A DNA stretch of 6,266 bases, from contig CAYUWG010000138.1 in the NCBI GenBank assembly GCA_964448285.1, forward strand, positions 1 to 6,266. The letters run 5' to 3'. Both the position numbers and the translations under genes were made by a program. The stretch's first letter is position 1; each line of letters starts with the position of its first letter. A model generated the notes under the pieces. That model worked only from the letters and a program-made list of their open reading frames with translations, was not told the origin of the DNA and did no database searches. This DNA comes from CAYUWG01 sp964448285. Its GTDB lineage: Bacteria > Bacteroidota > Ignavibacteria > SZUA-365. Shown piece after piece: positions 1 through 6,131 of this stretch.

Positions 1-14
1 CTCATTCAATCGCT

Positions 15-1286
15 GTGCTCTTCGTCGTTGTTCGATTCATTCTACTTTCCTTTCTTGCAATCGTCTGTTTAACCACAGTCATTTATGGACAAGCGTACTG
101 GGAATTCAGGTATCTGCCAGCAGACGGGATGGTTGGTGCGCTTGCAGTGAATGTCCAAGGCCATATCTTCGCTTCACAAGGTGATGCTACGTGGAGGACT
201 ACGGATGAGGGAAGGACATGGCTCCAACTTGCTGTTGGCTTTCCAAGCTTTAGGCAAGATGTCGCTGTGGATAACAATGGACGAGTCTTTTACTCGGGAG
301 GTGGAGGCGTTTACTACTCGGATGATAATGGTGAAACATGGGTATGGCATCCCTTGGGAATTCCGGAATCCGGTATAAGCACATTAATCATAAACAAGTC
401 AAATCATGTCTTTGCGGGATCAGGACCTACAGGCAGGAGTGTCTTTCGCTCTACGGATAGCGGCCAGAGCTGGCAAAAGGTGTTTGCTTTTTTCAATACG
501 GGAGATGTCGAGGTTCACTATAATCCGAAAACTGAAACGCTTCTGGCACGTGGAGCGCGAGGTGGGGATAGTCTGTACCGTTCGACGGACAACGGCGACT
601 CCTGGCACTATGTACCATATCCTGTATCGATGAGGATAGCACTTCGTTTTGCATCGGATTCGGTTGGAAATGTCTATTGCACGGCCGGCGAGCAAACAGG
701 CCACTTATCTGCTTACCGATCGACCGATGACGGGCTTACATGGGAGAAAATGCCAATGGTCGGTGCCTGGAACGAATTTTCTACGTGGCGGAATATTCTC
801 GTCAATTCGCTGGGTCATATTTTCTTTGGGACCGACGGTGATTTCGTCTATCGTTCAACGGATGGAGGGCAAACGGCTGAGCATATCTATCAAGGTATGG
901 ATCACAGTATCATTAGCGGGCTTGCACTGCTCCCCGATAGCCGTCTGCTTGCGGGTTCTCGTCGCCGTTTGTTCATCAGCCTCAAGTCCACAACGGGCAC
1001 AGAACCCGTCCCTCTCCCGCAAGAACTCTCACTCTCGCAAAACTACCCCAATCCCGCTCATGAGCTTACTAGCGTGAGCTTCTCACTGCCTCAAGCAGGT
1101 GTGGTCTCGCTCACACTCCACAACATCCTTGGAGAGCGCGTGCAAACCGTCATCGGTGGAGATCATCTCCCGCCCGGCGAGCACAGCGCAACCCTCAATG
1201 TGAGCACGCTTTCGGCTGGTGTCTATGTGCTGCGACTTCACGTTGCGGGGCGCGTGGTTTCACGGGTGATGGTTGTGGGGAGGTAA
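15..1286 (+). CDS. Secreted Asp-box (BNR) beta-propeller protein with T9SS type A sorting domain
   Basis: Probably exported by Sec and then carried over the outer membrane by the type IX system, to be anchored or released at the cell surface. Residues 1-27 form a signal peptide, with a long hydrophobic core and a G-Q-A end suggesting cleavage after A27. Six Asp boxes (pattern S/T-x-D-x-G-x-T/S-W) lie at residues 61-69, 101-109, 145-153, 189-197, 235-243 and 280-288, spaced 40-46 residues apart, which fits a six- or seven-bladed sialidase/BNR-like propeller. The last box has Ala288 in place of Trp. Residues about 337-423 match the Por secretion sorting domain: QNYPNP at 342-347, a beta-sandwich pattern, SAGVYVLRL near the end. 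No catalytic sialidase residues could be assigned, so binding or adhesion is as likely as enzymatic activity. The start used is GTG at 15, but the frame is open to the window edge (codons 3-14 have no stop), so the true start may be upstream. Not a lipoprotein: Cys18 lacks a proper lipobox. Confidence 0.88.
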   Translation: MLFVVVRFILLSFLAIVCLTTVIYGQAYWEFRYLPADGMVGALAVNVQGHIFASQGDATWRTTDEGRTWLQLAVGFPSFRQDVAVDNNGRVFYSGGGGVYYSDDNGETWVWHPLGIPESGISTLIINKSNHVFAGSGPTGRSVFRSTDSGQSWQKVFAFFNTGDVEVHYNPKTETLLARGARGGDSLYRSTDNGDSWHYVPYPVSMRIALRFASDSVGNVYCTAGEQTGHLSAYRSTDDGLTWEKMPMVGAWNEFSTWRNILVNSLGHIFFGTDGDFVYRSTDGGQTAEHIYQGMDHSIISGLALLPDSRLLAGSRRRLFISLKSTTGTEPVPLPQELSLSQNYPNPAHELTSVSFSLPQAGVVSLTLHNILGERVQTVIGGDHLPPGEHSATLNVSTLSAGVYVLRLHVAGRVVSRVMVVGR

Positions 1287-1381
1287 GAAAGCAGTTTACC
1301 TTCCCAAGACTCCAATTTTTCTAATGTGAGGCATTGACGAGCTTCCCTGCGGTGCTTTGATAAGAGTTAAGTATGATTGCG
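1287..1381. other. Convergent intergenic spacer, nothing recognised
   Basis: These 95 bp separate the convergent 3' ends of the propeller gene and the M24 peptidase gene. I looked for a hairpin followed by a T-run on either strand and found none that is convincing. There is a short T-run at about 1316-1320 without a GC-rich stem before it. No small ORF of coding quality is present on either strand. Confidence 0.5.
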
Positions 1382-2578
1382 TCATCGAAGCAACGCAACG
1401 ATCTCGGTCTGTCTCGGCTCGGTCGTCACGATCACGTTTCTGCTTGCATCGATGACGATATCGACTTCAGAGCGAATGCCGAAATCACCGGTGATATACA
1501 CGCCCGGCTCGATGGAAAACGAGGTCATCGGTAAGATCAAACGCTCGTCCTTCGTTTCGAAGTTGTCGATGTGCGTGCCGTTGCCGTGGACTTCTTCGCC
1601 GATCGAGTGCCCCGTGCGATGGATGAAGTACTCACCCATTCCCCGTTCAGCGATGTAGTTTCTCGCAGCGTCATCGACTTCGTAACCGCGAATTTCACGG
1701 CCCTCGGCAAAGGCGCTTTTCACTAAGTCAATGGCGGCATCGCGCCCTCCGGCGACAACGGAAAAAGCCTCAGCGAAATGTTGCGGCACCTCACTCCCAA
1801 CGTAGCCCATCCATGTAATGTCCACATAGGTGCCTTTCGGCTTGTCGGGTTTTGCCCAGAAGTCGATGAGAACGAGGTCTCCTTCCTTGATGCGTTCGGA
1901 TTTACCGGCTTCAGGTTCGTAATGCGGATTCGCGATGTTCGCGTTCACCGAGCAATTCGGTCCGTGGTCGGTGAAGAGGTCGTGCTCTTTGAAGCGCTCA
2001 CGGATGCGTTCCATCACATCGTACTCGGTGATGGTCGTTCCACTTCGGATGTGGTCCGCGATGAAGCCAAAGAGGTAGTCGATTTCCTTTCGAAACCACT
2101 TGCCGAGTTCGAGATTCTCTGCGATCTGTTCTTCGGTCCACGTCGCTTCGAACTGCGTAATGAGATCGGCTGATGTCACGACCTCCACTCCGAAGCTTCG
2201 AATGAGTTCGAGCGTCCCTGCATCGACTTTCGAGACGTAAGGGATGTTATTGTTCGCCGAATACTCCATCGCGATAGCTTTCGAAATGCCGATCATGTCT
2301 CTGATCCCTTCGCGTAATTCCGTCCACGTGCTGTATAGCACCTTTTCGCCCGGAAGATGATCGAGCGCGCCGAATTCAATCCGATGGCACAGCTTCTTCG
2401 GCGAGCCGCTTGCCGGAATGAAGTAAAGAAAGCGACGCGATTTCATCTGTGTTTCGGGAATATCGAGTATGCGGTATGCGAAAATGTTCGATTGCCTGAA
2501 ATCGTAAAACAGCCAACCATCGCAGTTCATGCTGCGAAGCGCTTCTTGTATTCGTGGAAGTTTTTCTGTGAAGCTCAT
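1382..2578 (-). CDS. M24 family metallopeptidase (Xaa-Pro aminopeptidase-like)
   Basis: Cytoplasmic pita-bread-fold peptidase of 398 aa; family members remove N-terminal residues before proline from peptides, using two metal ions. Residues about 4-145 form a creatinase-N-like domain and about 150-395 the catalytic domain. All five metal ligands of the family can be placed: Asp239 (LIDFW), Asp253 (YVDITW), His324 (GHSIG), Glu357 (SIEPGVY) and Glu371 (RSEVDIVI). A second His331 (EVHG) matches the catalytic histidine position. The two Asp ligands are 14 residues apart rather than the 11 of E. coli PepP and MetAP, because of a Lys/Pro-rich insert (243-248). No signal peptide. The ATG is preceded by AGAGGG with a 6-nt spacer. 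Second gene of a leftward operon behind the radical SAM gene. Substrate is unknown: prolidase, aminopeptidase P or a non-peptidase member remain possible, and I give no gene symbol for that reason. Confidence 0.9.
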   Translation of the reverse strand: MSFTEKLPRIQEALRSMNCDGWLFYDFRQSNIFAYRILDIPETQMKSRRFLYFIPASGSPKKLCHRIEFGALDHLPGEKVLYSTWTELREGIRDMIGISKAIAMEYSANNNIPYVSKVDAGTLELIRSFGVEVVTSADLITQFEATWTEEQIAENLELGKWFRKEIDYLFGFIADHIRSGTTITEYDVMERIRERFKEHDLFTDHGPNCSVNANIANPHYEPEAGKSERIKEGDLVLIDFWAKPDKPKGTYVDITWMGYVGSEVPQHFAEAFSVVAGGRDAAIDLVKSAFAEGREIRGYEVDDAARNYIAERGMGEYFIHRTGHSIGEEVHGNGTHIDNFETKDERLILPMTSFSIEPGVYITGDFGIRSEVDIVIDASRNVIVTTEPRQTEIVALLR

Positions 2579-2584
2579 AAGGAA

Positions 2585-2590
2585 CCCTCT
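2585..2590 (-). promoter_or_regulatory. Ribosome binding site of the M24 gene, overlapping the upstream stop
   Basis: On the minus strand AGAGGG stands 6 nt before the ATG at 2578. It overlaps the TAG stop of the radical SAM gene (2591-2589) by two bases. This supports the chosen start and suggests that the two genes are translated in a coupled fashion. It is one of the few good Shine-Dalgarno matches in the window. Confidence 0.6.
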
Positions 2591-3704
2591 AAGAATCCGT
2601 TGTCGATGAAACAGCCCTGCGTTTATTGAGCGGCTGCATGATGTACTTGTAATATCCGTATTTCACTTTCGATGGAATCGTCGCGATGGAAGGACGGTTG
2701 ATCGGGAAGGCAAAGGAAGGCTCGAAGTAGCAATTCACCGTACAGCCTTTGCACACATCGTGACGACCTTCCGTGAGCTTGTGCCAATGGATGCGCGGTG
2801 ATCGATACGCGGCAAGAAGATCATTACCGATCGGAAGCTTCTCGAAATGCAGGTGATAGCACGGGAGGAGCATTTCGTTCTGCGGTGAGATCACAATGAC
2901 ACGCGAGACCGCCTTACAGAGCGGATCGTCCGGATCGTTTCCTCCCTGCTGCCTGAGCGAAACGAACGACGGATTGAGATAGACGTTCGGTTTCTTTGCG
3001 AACTCGATGAGATACGAAAGTACGTCATCGTTGAGACCTTCTTCACGGAAATAGCTGAAGATTGGGTTGAGAAGGAGAACAAGACCGTGACTCCGGACAA
3101 GTTCCAGAGCTTCAGGAAGGTGTGGGTAATTCTCATTCGTGACTGTGTATATGATGTCCGGGAATTCGCCAAGCTCTTTCGCCATCTCAATCGATTCCAT
3201 CACGGCATCGAAACATCGAATCCCGCGACTTCTGTCGTGTCCTTCGCGCTCAGGACTATCGAGTGAAAAATGCAGGAGGTCAACGCTGCCTTTGAGGCGA
3301 TCAGCGTACTTCGGGTAGAGCAGGCAGTTCGTGGTGATGCTCGTCTTCATCCCCAAACGCTTCGCTTCAGAGCACATGACATCGATGTCGGGATGGAGAA
3401 GCGGCTCGCCGCCGGTAAAATCTATGAAGCGGACGCCAAGCTTTTTCAATGCCATGAGATTGCGAAGGACATCTTCGGTAACAGCATGCGTCGTCGCTTT
3501 GAATTGCGAATGATCACCGAAATGACAGAAGCTGCAGTAAGCATTGCAGCGATAAGTGACGTAGTAGTTACAGAGGATGGGCACAGAGAAATGTTTTAGT
3601 AAGAGGCTCTCGTTTTCGAGGGCGAAGTAAGATGGCCATTGGCGCTGGTAATTCCAATGCCGGTATTGGTCGCGAATCCACCTTTGATTTAGATTGAATC
3701 CCAT
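2589..3704 (-). CDS. Radical SAM protein with SPASM-like C-terminal cysteines
   Basis: Radical SAM enzyme of 371 aa; the family cleaves S-adenosylmethionine at a [4Fe-4S] cluster to form a 5'-deoxyadenosyl radical. The cluster motif CxxxCxxC is Cys53-Cys57-Cys60 (RCNAYCSFC), and the SAM-binding TGGEP is at 97-101. Strand-end motifs follow at SITTN (122-126) and HFSLD (145-149), as expected for a TIM-barrel core. The C-terminal part has Cys263, Cys282, Cys318, Cys321 and Cys325 (CKGCTVNC), which resembles a SPASM/twitch domain holding an auxiliary Fe-S cluster, although the spacing is not the canonical SPASM seven-cysteine pattern. SPASM members often modify peptides or proteins, but the substrate here is unknown and no short precursor peptide gene lies next to it. 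No signal peptide. The start is ATG at 3704; the next in-frame Met is residue 84, inside the core, so the start is firm. A weak GAGAG lies 6 nt upstream. Followed after 10 nt by the M24 gene. Confidence 0.9.
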   Translation of the reverse strand: MGFNLNQRWIRDQYRHWNYQRQWPSYFALENESLLLKHFSVPILCNYYVTYRCNAYCSFCHFGDHSQFKATTHAVTEDVLRNLMALKKLGVRFIDFTGGEPLLHPDIDVMCSEAKRLGMKTSITTNCLLYPKYADRLKGSVDLLHFSLDSPEREGHDRSRGIRCFDAVMESIEMAKELGEFPDIIYTVTNENYPHLPEALELVRSHGLVLLLNPIFSYFREEGLNDDVLSYLIEFAKKPNVYLNPSFVSLRQQGGNDPDDPLCKAVSRVIVISPQNEMLLPCYHLHFEKLPIGNDLLAAYRSPRIHWHKLTEGRHDVCKGCTVNCYFEPSFAFPINRPSIATIPSKVKYGYYKYIMQPLNKRRAVSSTTDS

Positions 3705-4398
3705 GAAAGTCTCTCGCCCGCCAATGACGTTTCGCAGATTGATGAAGATCGTATTTTATCTCTTCATCGTGTACGTCGTTTTCGAATACTACACGATGCC
3801 CGGCGCGGGAATCATCGCGCTCCGCGACACGGATCCCGAATACAGCGCACTTATGAAAAAACGATGGGAAGATTCCTTCGGTGCAAGAAAGATCGCGTAC
3901 AAGTTCGTTCCCCTCTCAGAGATCAGCCCGCATTTCGTCCGCGCAGTGATTGCCGTGGAAGACGGCGGTTTCTATCGTCACTCCGGTATCGACTGGAATG
4001 CACTTGAACACGCCTACAAAGTCAATATCCGCTCCGGGAGAATACGCTTCGGAGGAAGCACCATAACGATGCAGTTGGCGAAAAATCTTTTCCTTTCGAC
4101 GGACAAATCGTACCTGCGAAAGATAAAAGAGGCTATCCTCACGTTCAGGCTCGAAAAGCATCTCCCGAAGAAACGCATCCTCGAAATCTACCTGAACATC
4201 ATTGAGCTGGGTGACGGCGTATTCGGAGTGGAGGCAGCAGCACGGCATTATTTCAAGAAACGCGCAAAGAACCTGACGCGCGACGAAGCAGTGCGGCTTG
4301 CCGCGATCATTTCGTCCCCGCTCAAACACTCGCCCTTCGAAAACACACGCTTCATCAACATCCGGAAGAACATCATCTATCGAAAGCTCGGCTGGTGA
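3703..4398 (+). CDS. mtgA: Monofunctional biosynthetic peptidoglycan glycosyltransferase
   Basis: Inner-membrane GT51 enzyme that polymerises lipid II into glycan strands, with no transpeptidase domain. It has 231 aa, the normal size for MtgA. One N-terminal membrane anchor lies at about 13-29, the rest being periplasmic. GT51 motifs in order: AVEDGGFYRHSGID (84-97, catalytic Glu86), GGSTITMQLAKNLF (117-130), RKIKE (139-143, second conserved Glu143), and the KRILEIYLN to FGVEAAARHYF block (157-184). Motif 2 has Met123 where MtgA usually has Gln; Met is known at this place in some GT51 proteins such as PBP1C. The ATG at 3703 is chosen because it gives an N-terminus of normal length; an in-frame TTG at 3694, and ATGs at 3724 and 3742, are alternatives, and none has a clear ribosome binding site. 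The start overlaps the divergent radical SAM start. It ends 4 nt before the AlbA_2 gene, so the two are probably co-transcribed. Confidence 0.93.
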   Translation: MKVSRPPMTFRRLMKIVFYLFIVYVVFEYYTMPGAGIIALRDTDPEYSALMKKRWEDSFGARKIAYKFVPLSEISPHFVRAVIAVEDGGFYRHSGIDWNALEHAYKVNIRSGRIRFGGSTITMQLAKNLFLSTDKSYLRKIKEAILTFRLEKHLPKKRILEIYLNIIELGDGVFGVEAAARHYFKKRAKNLTRDEAVRLAAIISSPLKHSPFENTRFINIRKNIIYRKLGW

Positions 4399-4402
4399 CA
4401 CG

Positions 4403-5071
4403 ATGCGCTATCATCGTTTACTCGAACTCCTTGAAGCAGGCGAAGGTCTCCACGTCGAATTCAAACGCAAAGGAACCTCACCGGAGAAGATTGCGAGAGA
4501 GATCATTGCCTTTGCAAACACCGCAGGAGGAACGCTCATCTTCGGCATCGATGACGACAAGAGCATAATCGGTGTCGTGAGTGAAAAAGAGGAAGCAGAG
4601 TTCATCGAGCTTGCAGCGCACGAGTGGTGTGAACCGCCTGTCAACTATGTACTCTCAATTTTCAATCTCGATAATCGCGATGTGATTTGCGTCGAAATTC
4701 CGGAAAGCAAGGACAAGCCGCATTTTCTCATTGAAGGCGAAGAGCGAACGGCATTCATTCGCGTCGGAGAGAACAGTGTCCAGGCGAGTAAAGAGATGGT
4801 GAAAATTATGGAGCATCGTTCCGGGAAGACCGGTCCCGTACGTATCGTGATTGGCGAGGCGGAGAAAAGACTTTTTCGGTACTTCGAAGAAAACGAGCGC
4901 ATCACGGTGAAGGAATATGCGCACCTGATCAACGTCTCGGACCGGCGTGCTTCGCGTTTGCTCGTTCGCCTCGTCCGCGCAGGCGCACTCGCGATTCATA
5001 CGAACGAGAAGACGGATTACTTTACCCTGCTTCGTGAACCATCCGATACAGAAGGTTTGCATCACCCCTGA
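4403..5071 (+). CDS. AlbA_2 (Schlafen-type) putative DNA-binding protein with C-terminal winged helix
   Basis: A 222-aa cytoplasmic protein. Residues about 14-130 match the AlbA_2/Schlafen AlbA family: the N-terminal HVEFKRK (17-23), the signature IAFANTAGGTLIFGIDDD (35-52) and the closing FIRVGENSVQAS (118-129). Residues about 160-216 look like a winged helix: an initial helix, then a helix pair (ITVKEYAHLINVSDRRASRL), then a wing-like strand pair. This two-domain layout is typical of transcriptional regulators annotated 'putative DNA binding' or 'ATP-binding protein' in this family. No catalytic function can be assigned; some AlbA_2 relatives act on tRNA or DNA, but nothing here shows that. 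The start is ATG at 4403, four bases after the mtgA stop; an extension in the same frame to 4298 would lie wholly inside mtgA and reads as low-complexity Ser/Arg. GGTGA at 4394-4398 may serve as a ribosome binding site. The stop is 28 bp before tRNA-Ala. Confidence 0.85.
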   Translation: MRYHRLLELLEAGEGLHVEFKRKGTSPEKIAREIIAFANTAGGTLIFGIDDDKSIIGVVSEKEEAEFIELAAHEWCEPPVNYVLSIFNLDNRDVICVEIPESKDKPHFLIEGEERTAFIRVGENSVQASKEMVKIMEHRSGKTGPVRIVIGEAEKRLFRYFEENERITVKEYAHLINVSDRRASRLLVRLVRAGALAIHTNEKTDYFTLLREPSDTEGLHHP

Positions 5072-5087
5072 GACGGTTGTAATTTCG
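5056..5087 (+). promoter_or_regulatory. Candidate Bacteroidota-type promoter for tRNA-Ala
   Basis: TTTG at 5056-5059 is followed after 20 nt by TAATTTCG at 5080-5087, which matches the Bacteroidota pattern TTTG-N19-TAnnTTTG except for one base and one extra spacer nucleotide. The same bases also give a poor sigma70-like pair (TTGCAT-N17-TAATTT). It would start transcription a few bases before the tRNA at 5100. It lies partly inside the tail of the AlbA_2 gene. The match is by eye only. Confidence 0.35.
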
Positions 5088-5099
5088 ATGCACCCAATG

Positions 5100-5172
<73 letters not shown>

Positions 5173-5174
5173 CA

Positions 5175-5204
5175 AAAAAGGTCTGAATGAGTTCAGGCCT
5201 TTTT
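5175..5204 (+). terminator. Rho-independent terminator after tRNA-Ala
   Basis: A 13-bp stem (5175-5187 with 5192-5204) with one G:T pair and a TGAG tetraloop ends in a run of five T. The 5' arm starts with five A, so the hairpin could also act on the opposite strand. It begins two bases after the tRNA discriminator base and would end the tRNA transcript, and possibly read-through from mtgA and the AlbA_2 gene. It also isolates the small downstream gene, which therefore needs its own promoter. Confidence 0.88.
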
Positions 5205-5253
5205 GATTTCATGGCTTGTCCAACAGAAAATTTATCCTCACTTTCTTTCTGCA

Positions 5254-5562
5254 ATGAGCAAATCATCAGTCAAATCATCCATCGAAACGATCTGGGGTAC
5301 AACTGTCGGAATGATCGCGCTGATGGTGATCTTCCTTCCAGCCGAGTTCAAGTTCATCGGTGCGGCGCTTGCCATCGTCGGTGCGGCTTCCTCTACGATC
5401 GTGATTTCTAAACAACAGGAGAGAAAGCAGTTGGCAGAACTGGAACTGAAAAAAGAACTCGACGAATTGAAACACGCGATAGCCGAACTTCAAATCCATA
5501 CCGCGGATGACAGTCTGAAGAAGCAGATCGACGAGCTTTCAAAACGAGCCGAACTGCCATGA
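5254..5562 (+). CDS. Small membrane protein with charged coiled-coil tail, unrecognised
   Basis: I do not recognise this 102-aa protein. Residues 1-12 are polar and Ser/Lys-rich. Residues about 13-29 and 33-52 are hydrophobic and could form a two-helix membrane hairpin with a short PAEFK turn. Residues about 54-98 are rich in Glu, Lys, Leu and Gln with a heptad-like pattern (LAELELKKELDELKHAI, then LKKQIDELSKRAEL), so a cytoplasmic coiled coil and self-association are likely. No enzymatic motif and no cysteine is present. The ATG at 5254 is chosen; a TTG at 5203 in the same frame would start inside the terminator T-run, so it is rejected. No clear ribosome binding site precedes the ATG. The coherent split into hydrophobic and charged-helical parts makes it very likely a real gene. 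It stands alone between the terminator and a 149-bp spacer before cdd. Confidence 0.75.
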   Translation: MSKSSVKSSIETIWGTTVGMIALMVIFLPAEFKFIGAALAIVGAASSTIVISKQQERKQLAELELKKELDELKHAIAELQIHTADDSLKKQIDELSKRAELP

Positions 5563-5711
5563 CAGCACGTGGTGAATAGCAATCGGTCGATCGCGCTCAG
5601 TCATCGAATCCTGATTCGAAAACTCAGCTCCTTGGTCGCCAAATCACGATACCGGATTCTGAATTCGCCTCCTTTGATTTCCATCCCTCCTCGCCTAACT
5701 TGCCCGCCGGT
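5563..5711. other. Spacer upstream of cdd, with one perfect dyad
   Basis: This 149-bp stretch has no coding signal in any frame that I trust. It holds the dyad listed separately at 5604-5619. A loose TTTG-N19-TAACTTGC arrangement (5673-5703) is close to the Bacteroidota promoter pattern but matches only half of the last four bases. The cdd-tdk promoter is expected here. No terminator hairpin was seen after the small membrane-protein gene. Confidence 0.5.
5604..5619. repeat. Perfect 7-bp inverted repeat, possible operator
   Basis: TCGAATC and GATTCGA are exact reverse complements separated by CT, giving a 16-bp dyad. The loop is too short for a stable RNA hairpin, so a dimeric regulator binding site is the more natural reading. 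It lies 92 bp upstream of the cdd ATG, flanked by CTCAG at 5596-5600 and again at 5623-5627. Function is inferred only from symmetry and position; a chance palindrome cannot be excluded. Confidence 0.35.
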
Positions 5712-6131
5712 ATGAGTCTCTCGCCATCTCTGGTAAATACTTTGGTTGAAGAAGCGCAGCGAGCGCGGAATACGGCGTATGCCCCCTTCTCGCATTTCAA
5801 CGTTGGGGCAGCACTTCTTTGCGAAGATGGAACCATCATCCGGGGATGCAATATCGAGTTCAGCGTGTACGGATTGACGAACTGCGCGGAGCGAACTGCG
5901 TTGCATTCGGCCATCGCACTGGGTCATCGCTCTTTTCAGGCAATAGCGATTGCAGGCGACGGAGGCGGCGTTCCTCCGTGCGGCATGTGTCGGCAGGCTC
6001 TTACCGATTTCAATCCCCAGCTTGACGTCATCCTCGTCGGTGTTGACGGAACTCATCGCATCGTCTCGCTTGCAGCACTATTTCCCGAACCCTTTTCCAC
6101 GTCGTTTCTCCATGGATCAAATACCGATTAG
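5712..6131 (+). CDS. cdd: Cytidine deaminase
   Basis: Cytoplasmic zinc enzyme that converts cytidine and deoxycytidine to uridine and deoxyuridine in pyrimidine salvage. The 139 aa match the short, single-domain homotetrameric class (B. subtilis type) and not the larger E. coli type. The substrate-binding segment FSHFNVGAAL is at 26-35, with Asn47 and Glu49 (GCNIEF) positioned to hold the ribose. The zinc site is Cys58-Ala-Glu60 (NCAERTAL), with Glu60 the proton shuttle, plus Cys90 and Cys93 (PPCGMCRQAL). All three Cys ligands and the Glu are present. The ATG at 5712 is preferred over a TTG at 5700 because it fits the family's normal N-terminus; neither has a clear ribosome binding site. It overlaps tdk by 20 nt, so the two are almost certainly one transcript. 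Deoxyuridine, its product, is a substrate of Tdk. Confidence 0.95.
   Translation: MSLSPSLVNTLVEEAQRARNTAYAPFSHFNVGAALLCEDGTIIRGCNIEFSVYGLTNCAERTALHSAIALGHRSFQAIAIAGDGGGVPPCGMCRQALTDFNPQLDVILVGVDGTHRIVSLAALFPEPFSTSFLHGSNTD

Noticed and set aside
66..68. Cys18 as a lipoprotein cleavage site
   Set aside because: The residues before it (A-I-V) do not form a lipobox, and a better signal peptidase I site follows at residues 25-27.
1287..1381. Possible RiPP precursor peptide beside the radical SAM/M24 pair
   Set aside because: The only minus-strand ATG noticed is followed by a stop after four codons; nothing encodes a precursor here, and the other side of the pair has no spacer.
1778..2173. Long open frame on the plus strand antisense to the M24 gene
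   Set aside because: The opposite strand encodes a complete M24 protein with all metal ligands; the antisense translation has no domain or plausible composition.
3270..3599. Open frames on the plus strand antisense to the radical SAM gene
   Set aside because: The minus strand has the CxxxCxxC and TGGEP motifs in one uninterrupted frame; the antisense frames are by-products of codon bias.
3681..3690. The 10-mer CCTTTGATTT, repeated exactly at 5671-5680 upstream of cdd
   Set aside because: At 3681 it lies within radical SAM coding sequence and the distances to the next ATG differ (12 versus 31 nt); a chance AT-rich match is the simpler explanation.
3916..4401. 161-aa open frame on the minus strand opposite mtgA
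   Set aside because: It fully overlaps the conserved GT51 domain and shows no recognisable motif.
4298..4402. N-terminal extension of the AlbA_2 protein from 4298
   Set aside because: It lies inside mtgA, is Ser/Arg-rich low complexity, and the ATG at 4403 fits the family's usual start and operon spacing.
5601..6056. 151-aa open frame on the minus strand opposite cdd
   Set aside because: Overlaps a complete cytidine deaminase; the translation is Arg-rich and without motifs.
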